From positions 1-8,041 of the forward strand of contig DASRFK010000289.1 of assembly GCA_035651635.1 (NCBI GenBank): a stretch of DNA of 8,041 nucleotides, given 5' to 3'. Of the stretch, positions 1 through 6,201 are shown in pieces. The DNA is from JANXQE01 sp035651635. Lineage in GTDB: Bacteria; Verrucomicrobiota; Verrucomicrobiia; Limisphaerales; UBA8199. How positions within the stretch are numbered: position 1 is the stretch's first letter; each line of letters starts with the position of its first letter. The position numbers and the translations under genes are program-made. The notes beneath the pieces were generated by a model that was not told where the DNA came from, ran no database searches, and saw only the letters and a program-made list of their open reading frames with translations.

Positions 1-1
1 C

Positions 2-1303
2 AGTGGCGGCGGCTCCGGCAGTGGCGGCGGCTCCGGCTCGGGCAGCTCGGGAGCTTCAGCCAGTTCGAGCACCTCCGGCGGCTCATACAGTTCTGCGAGT
101 TCAAAAGGTTCACAGAGCTCAGGCGGGTCGCAAAGTTCGACTGGGTCGGCGAGCTCTTATAGCTCGGGCACCTCGAAAAGCTCTTGCAGCTCCGGCCGGT
201 CGTCCAGCTCGGGCGTCTCCAGCAACTCCAGTTGTTCGCAAAGCTCAACCAGCTCGGGCAGCTCAACCAGCTCGGGCAGCTCAACCAGCTCGGGCAGCTC
301 AGCCAGCTCGGGCAGCTCAGCCAGCTCGGGCAGCTCAGCCAGCTCGGGCAGCTCAGCCAGTTCGTGTAGTTCAGCAAGCTCTGGGAGTTCAGCAAGCTCC
401 GGCAGTTCGTGTACCTCCAGTGGCTCCGGCAGCTCACAAAGTTCAACGAGCTCAGAGAGCTCGTGCAAATCGAGCAGCTCCGGGAGTTCGGATAGCTCGG
501 CCAGTTCCGAAAGCTCGAGTTCGTGTAGTTCTGAGAGCTCCGGCAGTTCCGAAAGCTCCTATAGCTCGGAGAGCTCGGGCAGCTCCGGCTCCAGCTGTTC
601 ATCCAGTTCCGCTGAATCATCGAGTTCCGGCAGTTCCGAGAGCTCCAAGAGCTCTTGCAGCTCGGCTAGTTCGGAGAGTTCCTACAGCTCGGCTAGCTCA
701 GGGAAGGGCAAGAAGAAGGGTAAAGGATCCGGCAAGGGCTCCGGGAAAGGGTCCGGGTCGGGCAAAGGCGGAGGTGGCGGTTGTACCACGTTGGACATCG
801 ACGAATTTGAGTTCGATAAGACGAACATACCGGCCAAACACATCCCGGCGCTCACTGCGTTGAGGGCGCGACTGGCAAAAGAACCGCAGGCTTCCGTCTT
901 GTGCACCGGCAACACCGATACCGTCGGTTCCGAACAGTACAACCAGAAACTCGGTTTAGCCCGTGCCACAGCGGTCCGCGATTTTCTGGCAAAAGAGAAA
1001 GGGGTCAATGCCAGTCGGATCAAGGTTGAGAGCAAGGGTGAGATGAAACCGGCGAAAGGGGAGCCGCCGGCCAAACATGATCCGGATCCTGGCACGCGAG
1101 ATCCAAAGAACCGGCGGGTCGAAGTCCGCGTGGAATGGCCGAAATCCTCCGGCGGAGGAGGAAAAGGTGGCGGCAAGCCCAAAGGCGGAGCGAAACCAAA
1201 AGGCGGCGGCAAGCCGAAGCACGGTGGAAAACCAAAATATCCGACGAAGCCCAAACATGGAGGTAAACCGAAAGGTGGCGCCAAACCCAAGCGTTACAAA
1301 TAG
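2..1303 (+). CDS. Ser-rich repeat protein with C-terminal OmpA peptidoglycan-binding domain (5' partial)
   Basis: The frame is open from base 2 to the TAG at 1301-1303, giving 433 residues with the N-terminus and any signal peptide outside the window. Residues 1-233 are a low-complexity Ser-Ser-X region in which X is mostly G, A, T, E, Q, K, Y or C; it holds eight Cys (62, 78, 122, 137, 155, 175, 199, 219). Residues 234-260 are a Gly/Lys/Ser linker. Residues about 261-380 form an OmpA-like domain: the GNTDTVGS motif, KLGLAR and a late NRRVEVRVE strand. Asp306 and Arg321 are 15 residues apart, the spacing of the diaminopimelate-binding Asp/Arg pair known from OmpA structures. The last 50 or so residues are a Lys-Pro-Gly-rich basic tail. 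Inference: a cell-wall-anchored envelope or surface protein whose Ser-rich arm acts as a stalk or glycosylation platform. The OmpA assignment is firm; the role of the repeats is unknown. Internal ATG or TTG starts would lose the repeat arm, so they are not preferred. Confidence 0.9.
   Translation, partial: SGGGSGSGGGSGSGSSGASASSSTSGGSYSSASSKGSQSSGGSQSSTGSASSYSSGTSKSSCSSGRSSSSGVSSNSSCSQSSTSSGSSTSSGSSTSSGSSASSGSSASSGSSASSGSSASSCSSASSGSSASSGSSCTSSGSGSSQSSTSSESSCKSSSSGSSDSSASSESSSSCSSESSGSSESSYSSESSGSSGSSCSSSSAESSSSGSSESSKSSCSSASSESSYSSASSGKGKKKGKGSGKGSGKGSGSGKGGGGGCTTLDIDEFEFDKTNIPAKHIPALTALRARLAKEPQASVLCTGNTDTVGSEQYNQKLGLARATAVRDFLAKEKGVNASRIKVESKGEMKPAKGEPPAKHDPDPGTRDPKNRRVEVRVEWPKSSGGGGKGGGKPKGGAKPKGGGKPKHGGKPKYPTKPKHGGKPKGGAKPKRYK
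251..358 (+). repeat. 18-bp tandem repeat, six units, in the Ser-rich coding region
   Basis: Six consecutive 18-bp units lie head to tail: 251-268 and 269-286 read agctcgggcagctcaacc, while 287-304, 305-322, 323-340 and 341-358 read agctcgggcagctcagcc, one base different. Each encodes Ser-Ser-Gly-Ser-Ser-Thr/Ala, so a change in copy number keeps the frame. The units are near-identical, whereas the flanking Ser-Ser-X codons are diverged, which points to recent local expansion. Confidence 0.95.
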
Positions 1304-1400
1304 AGTAGAGGGGCGGAACAGGCTGCGTTTATGGTTTTTAAGGTCGAGCTGTGGTCCAGCTGAGGGACTGGGCTACCAGGACTGGCGCTGTGTGAATGAT

Positions 1401-1415
1401 CGGACGAGCGGTCCG
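1401..1415. promoter_or_regulatory. Short inverted repeat upstream of the dioxygenase gene
   Basis: CGGAC and GTCCG form perfect 5-bp arms around a 5-nt centre, ending 20 nt before the ATG at 1436. The rest of the 1304-1435 gap shows a small AGCTG/CAGCT inverted repeat (1347-1361) and no U-tract terminator or clear promoter. The site could be an operator, but arms this short occur by chance. Confidence 0.2.
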
Positions 1416-1435
1416 GATGTCTGGTCTTGAGGTCA

Positions 1436-2209
1436 ATGAGTTTGCACTCGCCTGATCCTGGCAGTGGAATCGCCTGCGTTGCTTCGGCCCTTGGAAAAGC
1501 GGAATTGAATTCCTGCAAAGCCCAGGTTGAAGCCCTTTACCGCGCTCTGGGTTCGGCCGGCGGCTTTGATAATGCGGCGGCACTTGCCAAAATCATCCCA
1601 CCCGGCGAGAAAGCAGCGCCGACCGCATCCTCGGTGACGGTGCTCTCAGCGCTGAAGCTGTCAGACCTGCACCAGTTCGCACACGCACTAGGTCCGGAAT
1701 TTCATGAGCGAGTTCGGTCGAGCTTGAATGCCCAGCCTATATGTGATCTGGACGAAGCATGGATTCGACGCCAGTACGCACCGGGCCGCTAGCCGCGTGC
1801 GCACGCGCCGCATGGCTGGCATCAGGACGGAGCGTTGGCTTATGATTTTACGGCGCCGGGGCTGGACACCAGTGTTCCGGAAGCAATTTTGCCCATGATT
1901 ACGAGCTGGATCACGCTGGACAGCTGCGGTGTGGATGCTCCGGGCCTCGAGTTCGTCACCCGGTCGCTGCACAGACTGTTGAAGCCTGCTGAGTTGGTGG
2001 ACGACTCCGTGCGTGCCACTTTTTCCGCCTCGGAATTTTGGCAACCTTCACTAGCCCCGGGCGATGCGTTGCTGTTTGCTGGGGACATTTTGCATCGAAC
2101 GCATGTCTCCTCGAGCATGACATCAGACCGGACGAGCCTGGAGCTGCGGTTTTTTCCCGACAGGATTCCTGAGCGGCTAAAGGATCACCGCTTCGTCAGG
2201 CTATGGTAA
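1436..2209 (+). pseudogene. Phytanoyl-CoA dioxygenase (PhyH)-like gene interrupted by in-frame TAG
   Basis: PhyH-family enzymes are Fe(II)/2-oxoglutarate-dependent hydroxylases. One frame runs from the ATG at 1436 to the TAA-type end at 2209 and is broken only by TAG at 1790-1792 (codon 119). Before the stop lies a helical N-terminal half ending in DEAWIRRQYAPGR. After it the family sequence resumes at once with HGWHQDGA, carrying the facial-triad His129 and Asp131. The distal motif DILHRTHV supplies His220 (or His223), and Arg232 in DRTSLELRFF suits 2-oxoglutarate binding. The catalytic residues are therefore all present, on the far side of the stop. A restart at TTG 1835 would lose the HxD motif. 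GAGG sits 3 nt before the ATG, closer than usual for a Shine-Dalgarno; a TTG at 1427 is an alternative start. Likely a recent nonsense mutation, perhaps a Tyr or Gln codon changed to TAG, or a sequencing error. The substrate is unknown; no neighbour indicates it. Confidence 0.8.
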
Positions 2210-2258
2210 GCGCATGGCGTTTGAGAGGGCCAGGCGAGTGGCGAACCTAAGCAGCTAA

Positions 2259-2400
2259 GCTAAGAGCCTGTTTTAGAAAGCGGTTAGGAGTCCCGCCTTT
2301 AGGCGGCCTTTAGGTGGCCCGGCGCCGAAACCGCCTGAAGGCGGGACTCCAAACCCAGGCGCCCACGCCCGAAGCCGGTATTTTAAAACACGTGCTAAGC
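2259..2400. mobile_element. Possible MITE-like element with imperfect terminal repeats
   Basis: The ends 2259-2283 and 2376-2400 are inverted copies of each other at 17 of 25 positions, sharing a central GTTTTA block, and they enclose the 2287-2350 hairpin. GCTAAGC occurs at 2254-2260 and again at 2394-2400. No transposase is present, so any movement would depend on another element. The right end overlaps the last two codons of the capsule gene. The terminal match is imperfect and was found by searching for it, so the call is tentative. Confidence 0.3.
2287..2350. repeat. REP-like hairpin with 20-bp arms
   Basis: The left arm GGAGTCCCGCCTTTAGGCGG (2287-2306) pairs with CCGCCTGAAGGCGGGACTCC (2331-2350) over 20 bp with one T/G mismatch (a wobble in RNA), around a 24-nt loop. 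After one mismatch the pairing continues for four more base pairs (2282-2285 with 2352-2355). The element lies between the converging dioxygenase and capsule genes. There is no U-run on either side, so it is not a canonical intrinsic terminator, although it could still stop or stabilise transcripts. Such hairpins are usually dispersed repeats; copy number cannot be judged from this window. Confidence 0.85.
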
Positions 2401-3486
2401 GGTTTCCGGCCAATCTTCGAGGGCATCGAGGAAAACCTCTTCGCCGTACTTCACAAAGGACTCATAGCTGAGCCGATGCACTGCGCGTTTTAGACGTTTC
2501 GGATCAAGCTCGGCTAACTCCAGTGGAATTTGGCGCGCCAGCAGGTGCGACAAAAACCAGTCAGTGTAATCATCCAGGCGTTCGGTTCGGAGCCGGCGAT
2601 TCTCCTCGAGCCAATCCAGCCGGTTGAGCGGTCGAGGTTCCCGCCGCGGAACCGGGATGAATAGCTCCGAATGATTAGTGAACCAGCCGCGGGCATACGA
2701 ATAAGCCGGTTTGTGAAACATGAGGCGCGCCTCGTAAAGCACGGTAGAGTTTGCCCCGGCCACCGCGCAGCAGCCGCTCAAAAGGCTTTTCAGGTCCGCC
2801 TCTCTGGGTACCAGGACCGTATTGGGCAGGCGCTGCACCAACTCGCGAACACCGGTGTTATCGTTTTCTTTGCTGCGCGGATGCTCTTTAATCACCAGCT
2901 GGTATTGCTCGCCTAGACAGGCACGGAAGTGGGCAATCAGGCGCGTCCAATCTTTGACTTTGAGGTCCCACAGGTTGACTTGGTCGCCGATCAACTGCAG
3001 GGGCCAAAAAACGAACGGCGCCCGAACATTGCCCGGTAGCGCTTTTGGATGGAACGCAAGCCAGCGTTCTCGAGCACCCCGAGCGCGCACGCGTTGAATG
3101 CCCAGGCATTCTCGGAATACGAGCCGGGGCAGCGACGATTCCCAGCAAAAACCCAGAGGATCCGCGTGCATGGTTGAATAATGGGGAAAAAAGCCGTCTT
3201 CGGTGTGCACCACATTGATAGCCAACTCACGGCAAATCGACACCATGGCGGCACGTTCAACAACCAAGTTGCCCATAATCATCAGCTCGGGCAGCCGCTT
3301 GGAGGCTTTGAGCTTCAGCAGGAAATCCTGTTCGCGGATAACCTTGGCTCCGAACAGATTGGTAAAGTGCAGCCCGTAATAATGGGCCAGCCAGCAGACG
3401 TCATACGGGCTAGAAAAGGCGAAGGTGCCTCTGGCCACGGGCGTTTTGGTGCGCTTCTGCGTTGCGGCTGGACTGGCTACGGACAT
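2395..3486 (-). CDS. Capsular polysaccharide biosynthesis protein, KpsC/KpsS-like
   Basis: The protein has 363 residues from the ATG at 3486; a GTG at 3540 would add 18 residues but overlap the upstream gene by 41 nt, so the ATG is preferred. It resembles the Capsule_synth family (KpsC/KpsS/LipA/LipB type). Visible hallmarks are EDGFFPHYST at about residues 96-105 followed by DPLGFCWESSL, the strand FVFWPLQLIGD near 158-168, a KEHPRS motif at about 200-205 (the Lys-x-His-Pro block of Kdo-transferase-like capsule proteins) and NSTVLYEARL near 246-255. KpsC/KpsS members are retaining or inverting Kdo transferases that build the capsule linker; whether this one uses Kdo is inferred, not shown. 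No signal peptide or membrane helix is evident, so it probably works on the cytoplasmic face. It lies 13 nt downstream of the GT9-like gene and is probably cotranscribed with it. No clear Shine-Dalgarno is seen. Confidence 0.85.
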   Translation of the reverse strand: MSVASPAATQKRTKTPVARGTFAFSSPYDVCWLAHYYGLHFTNLFGAKVIREQDFLLKLKASKRLPELMIMGNLVVERAAMVSICRELAINVVHTEDGFFPHYSTMHADPLGFCWESSLPRLVFRECLGIQRVRARGARERWLAFHPKALPGNVRAPFVFWPLQLIGDQVNLWDLKVKDWTRLIAHFRACLGEQYQLVIKEHPRSKENDNTGVRELVQRLPNTVLVPREADLKSLLSGCCAVAGANSTVLYEARLMFHKPAYSYARGWFTNHSELFIPVPRREPRPLNRLDWLEENRRLRTERLDDYTDWFLSHLLARQIPLELAELDPKRLKRAVHRLSYESFVKYGEEVFLDALEDWPETA

Positions 3487-3499
3487 AGGTGTCGGCAAT

Positions 3500-4555
3500 T
3501 CAAGCCGGGGCGGATTCGAGGCTGGGCAGTGTCGAACCACGGATTTGCGGGCACGCAGCTTCGACGGTGCGCCACTGATCGCGGCTCAGGTACTTGATGG
3601 CGCCTCCCTGGAAATAAAGGTCGATGCGTTGGATGACGTGCTGCGGCGTGATCATGTCCATGCAGCGAGGCAACCGGCCGATTACATCGACACAGAGGTT
3701 TTCCGGCTCATCCTTGGAATCCCCATCGCCCAACGGAACGGTCCGGGATTTCCAGCATCCTCCGTTATCGCAGCAAAGCAAAGCGCCGGCCGTATGAATG
3801 AATTGATGATGAGGGTAAGCTTCCCAATGCGGCGGTTCCCGGCCGCCGGCTACAACAACACAGGGGCGGTTCTTGGGTTGTCCGCCTTTGACTTCGACGG
3901 CGGCGGCCAGGTGCATCGCCAGGGTGACGGGACACAATACGCCCTGAGCGTGATACATCAGGCGCACCAATTGACGCAAATCCGTTTTGCCGCGCAAATC
4001 CAGGACACCTTGCAGCGGAGGATGACGGTGTCCTTGTTCTCCGATTTGAACAAACAGGATTTTGCCCTGGAAATGATTTACAACCTGCTGGAAGCGATGG
4101 TAATCCCACCACTTAATGGTGTAATCCTGCTTGCCTCCGGCGACCACAATCCAGAAGGGCAGGTCCCGTCCCAGGATCTCACGGACCTGGGAAATCCACG
4201 ACTTTTCGAGGGCAGAAATATGGAGGTCGCCTTTGAAGGCGGAGAGATGTATGTCCAAACGGAGTCGCTGATTGAGGAATTCGATGAAGCCTTCAAGGAA
4301 ATGGACCGGCAAGCTGTTACTGCTGTGGATCAGCGGGTAGTCGCATTGGAGCACACGCACTGAGGGATCCTTCTCCTCGAGCGGAGTTAAGTACGGATTG
4401 TTTTCCCACAAATGGGGACAGGGCGTGCGGACGTCCGTGACGAAACGCCGCGGATAGGATTTGTGCAAATCCCGCACCGCGGCCGTGAGCATCACGATGT
4501 CGCCGGGAGATTGGAAATTCTTGAGAATGAGCTTGGTGCGGCGCGTTTTGGACAT
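3500..4555 (-). CDS. Glycosyltransferase family 9 (heptosyltransferase-like) with C-terminal Cys cluster
   Basis: The protein has 351 residues from the ATG at 4555; a TTG at 4579 would add eight. The N-terminal Rossmann half opens with KLILKNFQSPGDIVMLTAAV, the GT9 acceptor-side Gly-Asp motif, and the second half has KTDLRQLVRLMYHAQGVL then MHLAAAVEV, the usual donor-site end. In WaaC/WaaF-type enzymes an Asp-Ser-Gly precedes that His; here the aligned stretch reads CPVTLAMH, so the Asp is replaced. Cysteines gather near the C-terminus: CC at 261-262, C267 in DNGGCW, C288 and C298 in LPRCM. This recalls the metal-binding four-Cys finger described in the autotransporter heptosyltransferase TibC, an analogy drawn from memory. 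Family role: transfer of a heptose or similar sugar from a nucleotide donor to a surface glycan or protein in the cytoplasm. It is the first gene of a two-gene unit with the KpsC/KpsS-like gene. Donor and acceptor are unknown. Confidence 0.85.
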   Translation of the reverse strand: MSKTRRTKLILKNFQSPGDIVMLTAAVRDLHKSYPRRFVTDVRTPCPHLWENNPYLTPLEEKDPSVRVLQCDYPLIHSSNSLPVHFLEGFIEFLNQRLRLDIHLSAFKGDLHISALEKSWISQVREILGRDLPFWIVVAGGKQDYTIKWWDYHRFQQVVNHFQGKILFVQIGEQGHRHPPLQGVLDLRGKTDLRQLVRLMYHAQGVLCPVTLAMHLAAAVEVKGGQPKNRPCVVVAGGREPPHWEAYPHHQFIHTAGALLCCDNGGCWKSRTVPLGDGDSKDEPENLCVDVIGRLPRCMDMITPQHVIQRIDLYFQGGAIKYLSRDQWRTVEAACPQIRGSTLPSLESAPA

Positions 4556-4665
4556 CGAAGAGCTGTTGTTATCGCGCAAACGGTGCGGACATCAAAGAAT
4601 GCAGGGATTGCTCGGGGCTTTTTACGCTACGCCCGGGACACAGGCAAGAAGAATGTGACCGACGG

Positions 4666-4703
4666 AATCTGACCAAATCTGACCAAAACCGCCAAACGGG
4701 CGG
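4666..4703. promoter_or_regulatory. Tandem 10-bp repeat and small hairpin between divergent genes
   Basis: AATCTGACCA occurs twice head to tail (4666-4685). It is followed by CCGCC at 4689-4693 and GGCGG at 4699-4703 around a 5-nt loop, then a CTTGCTTTTTG tract. This lies in the 198-nt gap between the divergent glycosyltransferase and acetyltransferase genes, where both promoters should be. The hairpin plus T-run resembles a short attenuator reading toward the acetyltransferase gene, but the stem is only 5 bp. No convincing -35/-10 pair was found on either strand. Confidence 0.25.
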
Positions 4704-4753
4704 CTTGCTTTTTGTGTGGCTTTCCGCCAAAATCAAGGGGAACCCAACAACCT

Positions 4754-5335
4754 ATGTCGATAGAACTCGAACTCCAGCAGTATCCAAAGGACATTCGTCT
4801 CAAGGACGGCGAGTCTTGCCAATTCCGTCCCTTGCGCAAGGAAGATGAGAAGAAGTTCCACGATTTTTTTCTCGCCGTTCCCGCGGCGGAACGCATGTTC
4901 ATCAAACACCGCGTGACCGAGCTGGACGTGATCCGGGATTGGTGCCGCAACATTGACCTGGGCCGCAATTTGCCGGTGTTGGCAATCCTGGGCGGGAAGA
5001 TAGCCGGCGTGGCCACCTTACACCAGCAGTTGGGCGGGTGGAAACGCCACATCGGCCGGGTCAGCGTGCTCGTTCTGCCGCAATTCCGCGGCCGCGGATT
5101 GGCCCGCGCGCTGGTGGCGGAAATCGTGGCTTTGGCACGCACCCTGGGGCTTGAAAAGGTCGAAGCCGAGTTTATTGGTGACCAGGAAGCGGCAGTCAAA
5201 ATGTTCGCACTGCTGGGATTCAGCAACCTTGTTCGCCTGGAGAACTACGTCAAGGATATGCAGGCCATCACGCATGATTACATTCTCATGGGGCTGGACT
5301 TGAAGGTCGACGAGGAGTATGCGGGTATGGGTTAA
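4754..5335 (+). CDS. GNAT-family N-acetyltransferase
   Basis: The protein has 193 residues. GNAT enzymes move an acetyl group from acetyl-CoA to an amine. The acetyl-CoA-binding motif A is clear: the strand VSVLVLPQ at 103-110 followed by Q110-F-R-G113-R-G115-LA, matching Q/R-x-x-G-x-G/A, then a long helix ALVAEIVALARTLGL. The later part, VEAEFIGDQEAAVKMFALLGF at about 136-156, gives the usual strand, then helix, then glycine-phenylalanine turn. The N-terminal part, with FRPLRKEDEKKFHDFF at 24-39, is a typical opening strand and helix. A purine-rich AAGGGGA lies 12 nt before the ATG, a longer spacing than usual; an upstream TTG at 4712 is in frame but less likely. The gene is divergent from the glycan operon and stands apart from the next gene by 87 nt. 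The acceptor substrate (protein, small amine or sugar) cannot be told. Confidence 0.88.
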   Translation: MSIELELQQYPKDIRLKDGESCQFRPLRKEDEKKFHDFFLAVPAAERMFIKHRVTELDVIRDWCRNIDLGRNLPVLAILGGKIAGVATLHQQLGGWKRHIGRVSVLVLPQFRGRGLARALVAEIVALARTLGLEKVEAEFIGDQEAAVKMFALLGFSNLVRLENYVKDMQAITHDYILMGLDLKVDEEYAGMG

Positions 5336-5422
5336 TCGAGCGGGGCTCGATGACAATTTCGACGCTATGCCCGGGCGCCGCGGCTGGCAAATCGCACGAA
5401 GACGCCCTGATAGAGCTTTACC

Positions 5423-5689
5423 TTGAGAGAAGAATGTCCGAATTGCGGGGCGGAACTGAAGCCGGGCGCGCAAGTCTGTCCTGAATGCGGCTCAGATGAG
5501 CAGACCGGGTGGTCTGAACGCGCGCAGTCGGATGGGTTGGATCTGCCGGAGGAGTCTTTCGATTATAACGAGTTCGTCAAACGTGAGTTAGAAGACAAGG
5601 GGCCGGTTCCGCGAGGAGTCCACTGGTTCTGGTGGCTGGTAGCGCTGGCCCTGGTCGTTGGCTTCGCGTGGTTCTGGTTCCACAGGTAG
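5423..5689 (+). CDS. Small zinc-ribbon protein with C-terminal transmembrane helix
   Basis: The protein has 88 residues. Cys5, Cys8, Cys19 and Cys22 form two CPxCG knuckles (CPNCGAELKPGAQVCPECG), a zinc-ribbon of the kind found in many bacterial membrane-tethered proteins. An acidic linker follows (about 36-60), then one hydrophobic, Trp-rich helix at about 67-86 ending in HR. This predicts a tail-anchored protein with the zinc ribbon most likely in the cytoplasm. The start is TTG: an in-frame TAG at 5411-5413 sits just upstream, no ATG or GTG exists before Cys5, and the nearby ATG at 5434 is in another frame. A weak TAGAG lies about 7 nt before the TTG. It ends 7 nt from the converging toxin-like gene. 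The function is unknown; it might be a regulator or an assembly factor at the membrane. Confidence 0.75.
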   Translation: MREECPNCGAELKPGAQVCPECGSDEQTGWSERAQSDGLDLPEESFDYNEFVKRELEDKGPVPRGVHWFWWLVALALVVGFAWFWFHR

Positions 5690-5696
5690 AGTGCAG

Positions 5697-6062
5697 TTAG
5701 TGACTGGCGACCTTCGCGGCCTCGATTAGCTCCCAGAACTTGGGGTTCTGCTGCAAAGCTTCGTCTTCCTGCATTTTTAGTCCGGAGCGGAAGAAGAAGT
5801 CCTTGAGTGTGTGACGATTGAGGATGCGATGGACGACCAAACCCAGTTCGTGCCGCTCGAAGTACACCCGGTAATCGCCGACCCGGAACCGGTGAAGCGT
5901 GCGCCCGGCCCGTTCGAGTTTGCCGAACGCGTCCATCTCAGTGTGCATGATTTGCAGCGGCAAGCCGCGAAACTCGCCCAGGATTTGCAGTTGGAGTTCC
6001 TTGGGCATGCGCGCCAACTCCGCCGCGCTGGTCGGATTAAAGATGATCTGGAACGGACGCAT
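5697..6062 (-). CDS. RelE/ParE-family toxin-like protein, no antitoxin seen
   Basis: The protein has 121 residues from a clear ATG. It begins RPFQIIFNPTSAAELARMP, the typical first strand and helix of RelE/ParE toxins, then has the core HRFRVGDYRVYFE at 57-69 and LVVHRILNRHTLKDFF at 75-90, where the family ends in a basic/His-containing strand. RelE members cut mRNA in the ribosome and ParE members inhibit gyrase; the residues here do not decide which. About 30 extra residues (91-121, FRSGLKMQEDEALQQNP onward) follow the usual end, making it longer than the common 85-100. No antitoxin-like small gene lies on either side: downstream is the converging zinc-ribbon gene and upstream a non-coding divergent region. 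It may be solitary, diverged, or paired with an antitoxin elsewhere. Confidence 0.8.
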   Translation of the reverse strand: MRPFQIIFNPTSAAELARMPKELQLQILGEFRGLPLQIMHTEMDAFGKLERAGRTLHRFRVGDYRVYFERHELGLVVHRILNRHTLKDFFFRSGLKMQEDEALQQNPKFWELIEAAKVASH

Positions 6063-6083
6063 GCCTGAATTGTGCGTTCAGGC
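6063..6083. promoter_or_regulatory. 7-bp inverted repeat at the toxin-like gene start
   Basis: GCCTGAA (6063-6069) and TTCAGGC (6077-6083) are perfect 7-bp arms around a 7-nt loop, directly abutting the ATG of the minus-strand toxin-like gene. In its mRNA this would be a hairpin covering the ribosome-binding region, and in DNA it could be an operator. No purine-rich ribosome-binding site is otherwise visible there. Confidence 0.45.
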
Positions 6084-6201
6084 CTTGAGGGCCGCAATAT
6101 TTATAGTCAGCGGTACCAGGTAAACCGCCAGCGCCGGCCAACAGGCCGTCTGTCCACGGGCCGAGGGCTGAACAGCGAGCGGCGCTTCCGGCCTTGACGA
6201 A

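Noticed and set aside
157..468. Leu/Glu/Pro-rich repeat protein on the minus strand
   Set aside because: It is the antisense reading of the same codon-periodic repeat; no domain or start signal supports it.
3..863. 286-residue Ala/Arg/Pro-rich reading frame on the plus strand
   Set aside because: It is the +1 shadow of the Ser-Ser-X repeats; the OmpA domain is in frame with the Ser reading, not this one.
682..1290. 202-residue Pro/Phe/Gly-rich frame on the minus strand
   Set aside because: It lies antisense to the OmpA domain and the Gly-Lys segments, whose sense frame has clear family motifs.
1835..2209. Independent 124-residue gene starting at TTG 1835
   Set aside because: It would begin just after the HxD metal-binding motif of the dioxygenase; it is the second half of the interrupted gene.
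2287..2350. Hairpin as an intrinsic terminator or a CRISPR fragment
   Set aside because: No U-run follows on either strand and there is no repeat-spacer series; a dispersed hairpin repeat fits better.
3425..4363. 312-residue plus-strand reading frame
   Set aside because: It lies antisense to the GT9-like gene and its neighbour, which carry recognisable motifs; no family resemblance was seen in this reading.
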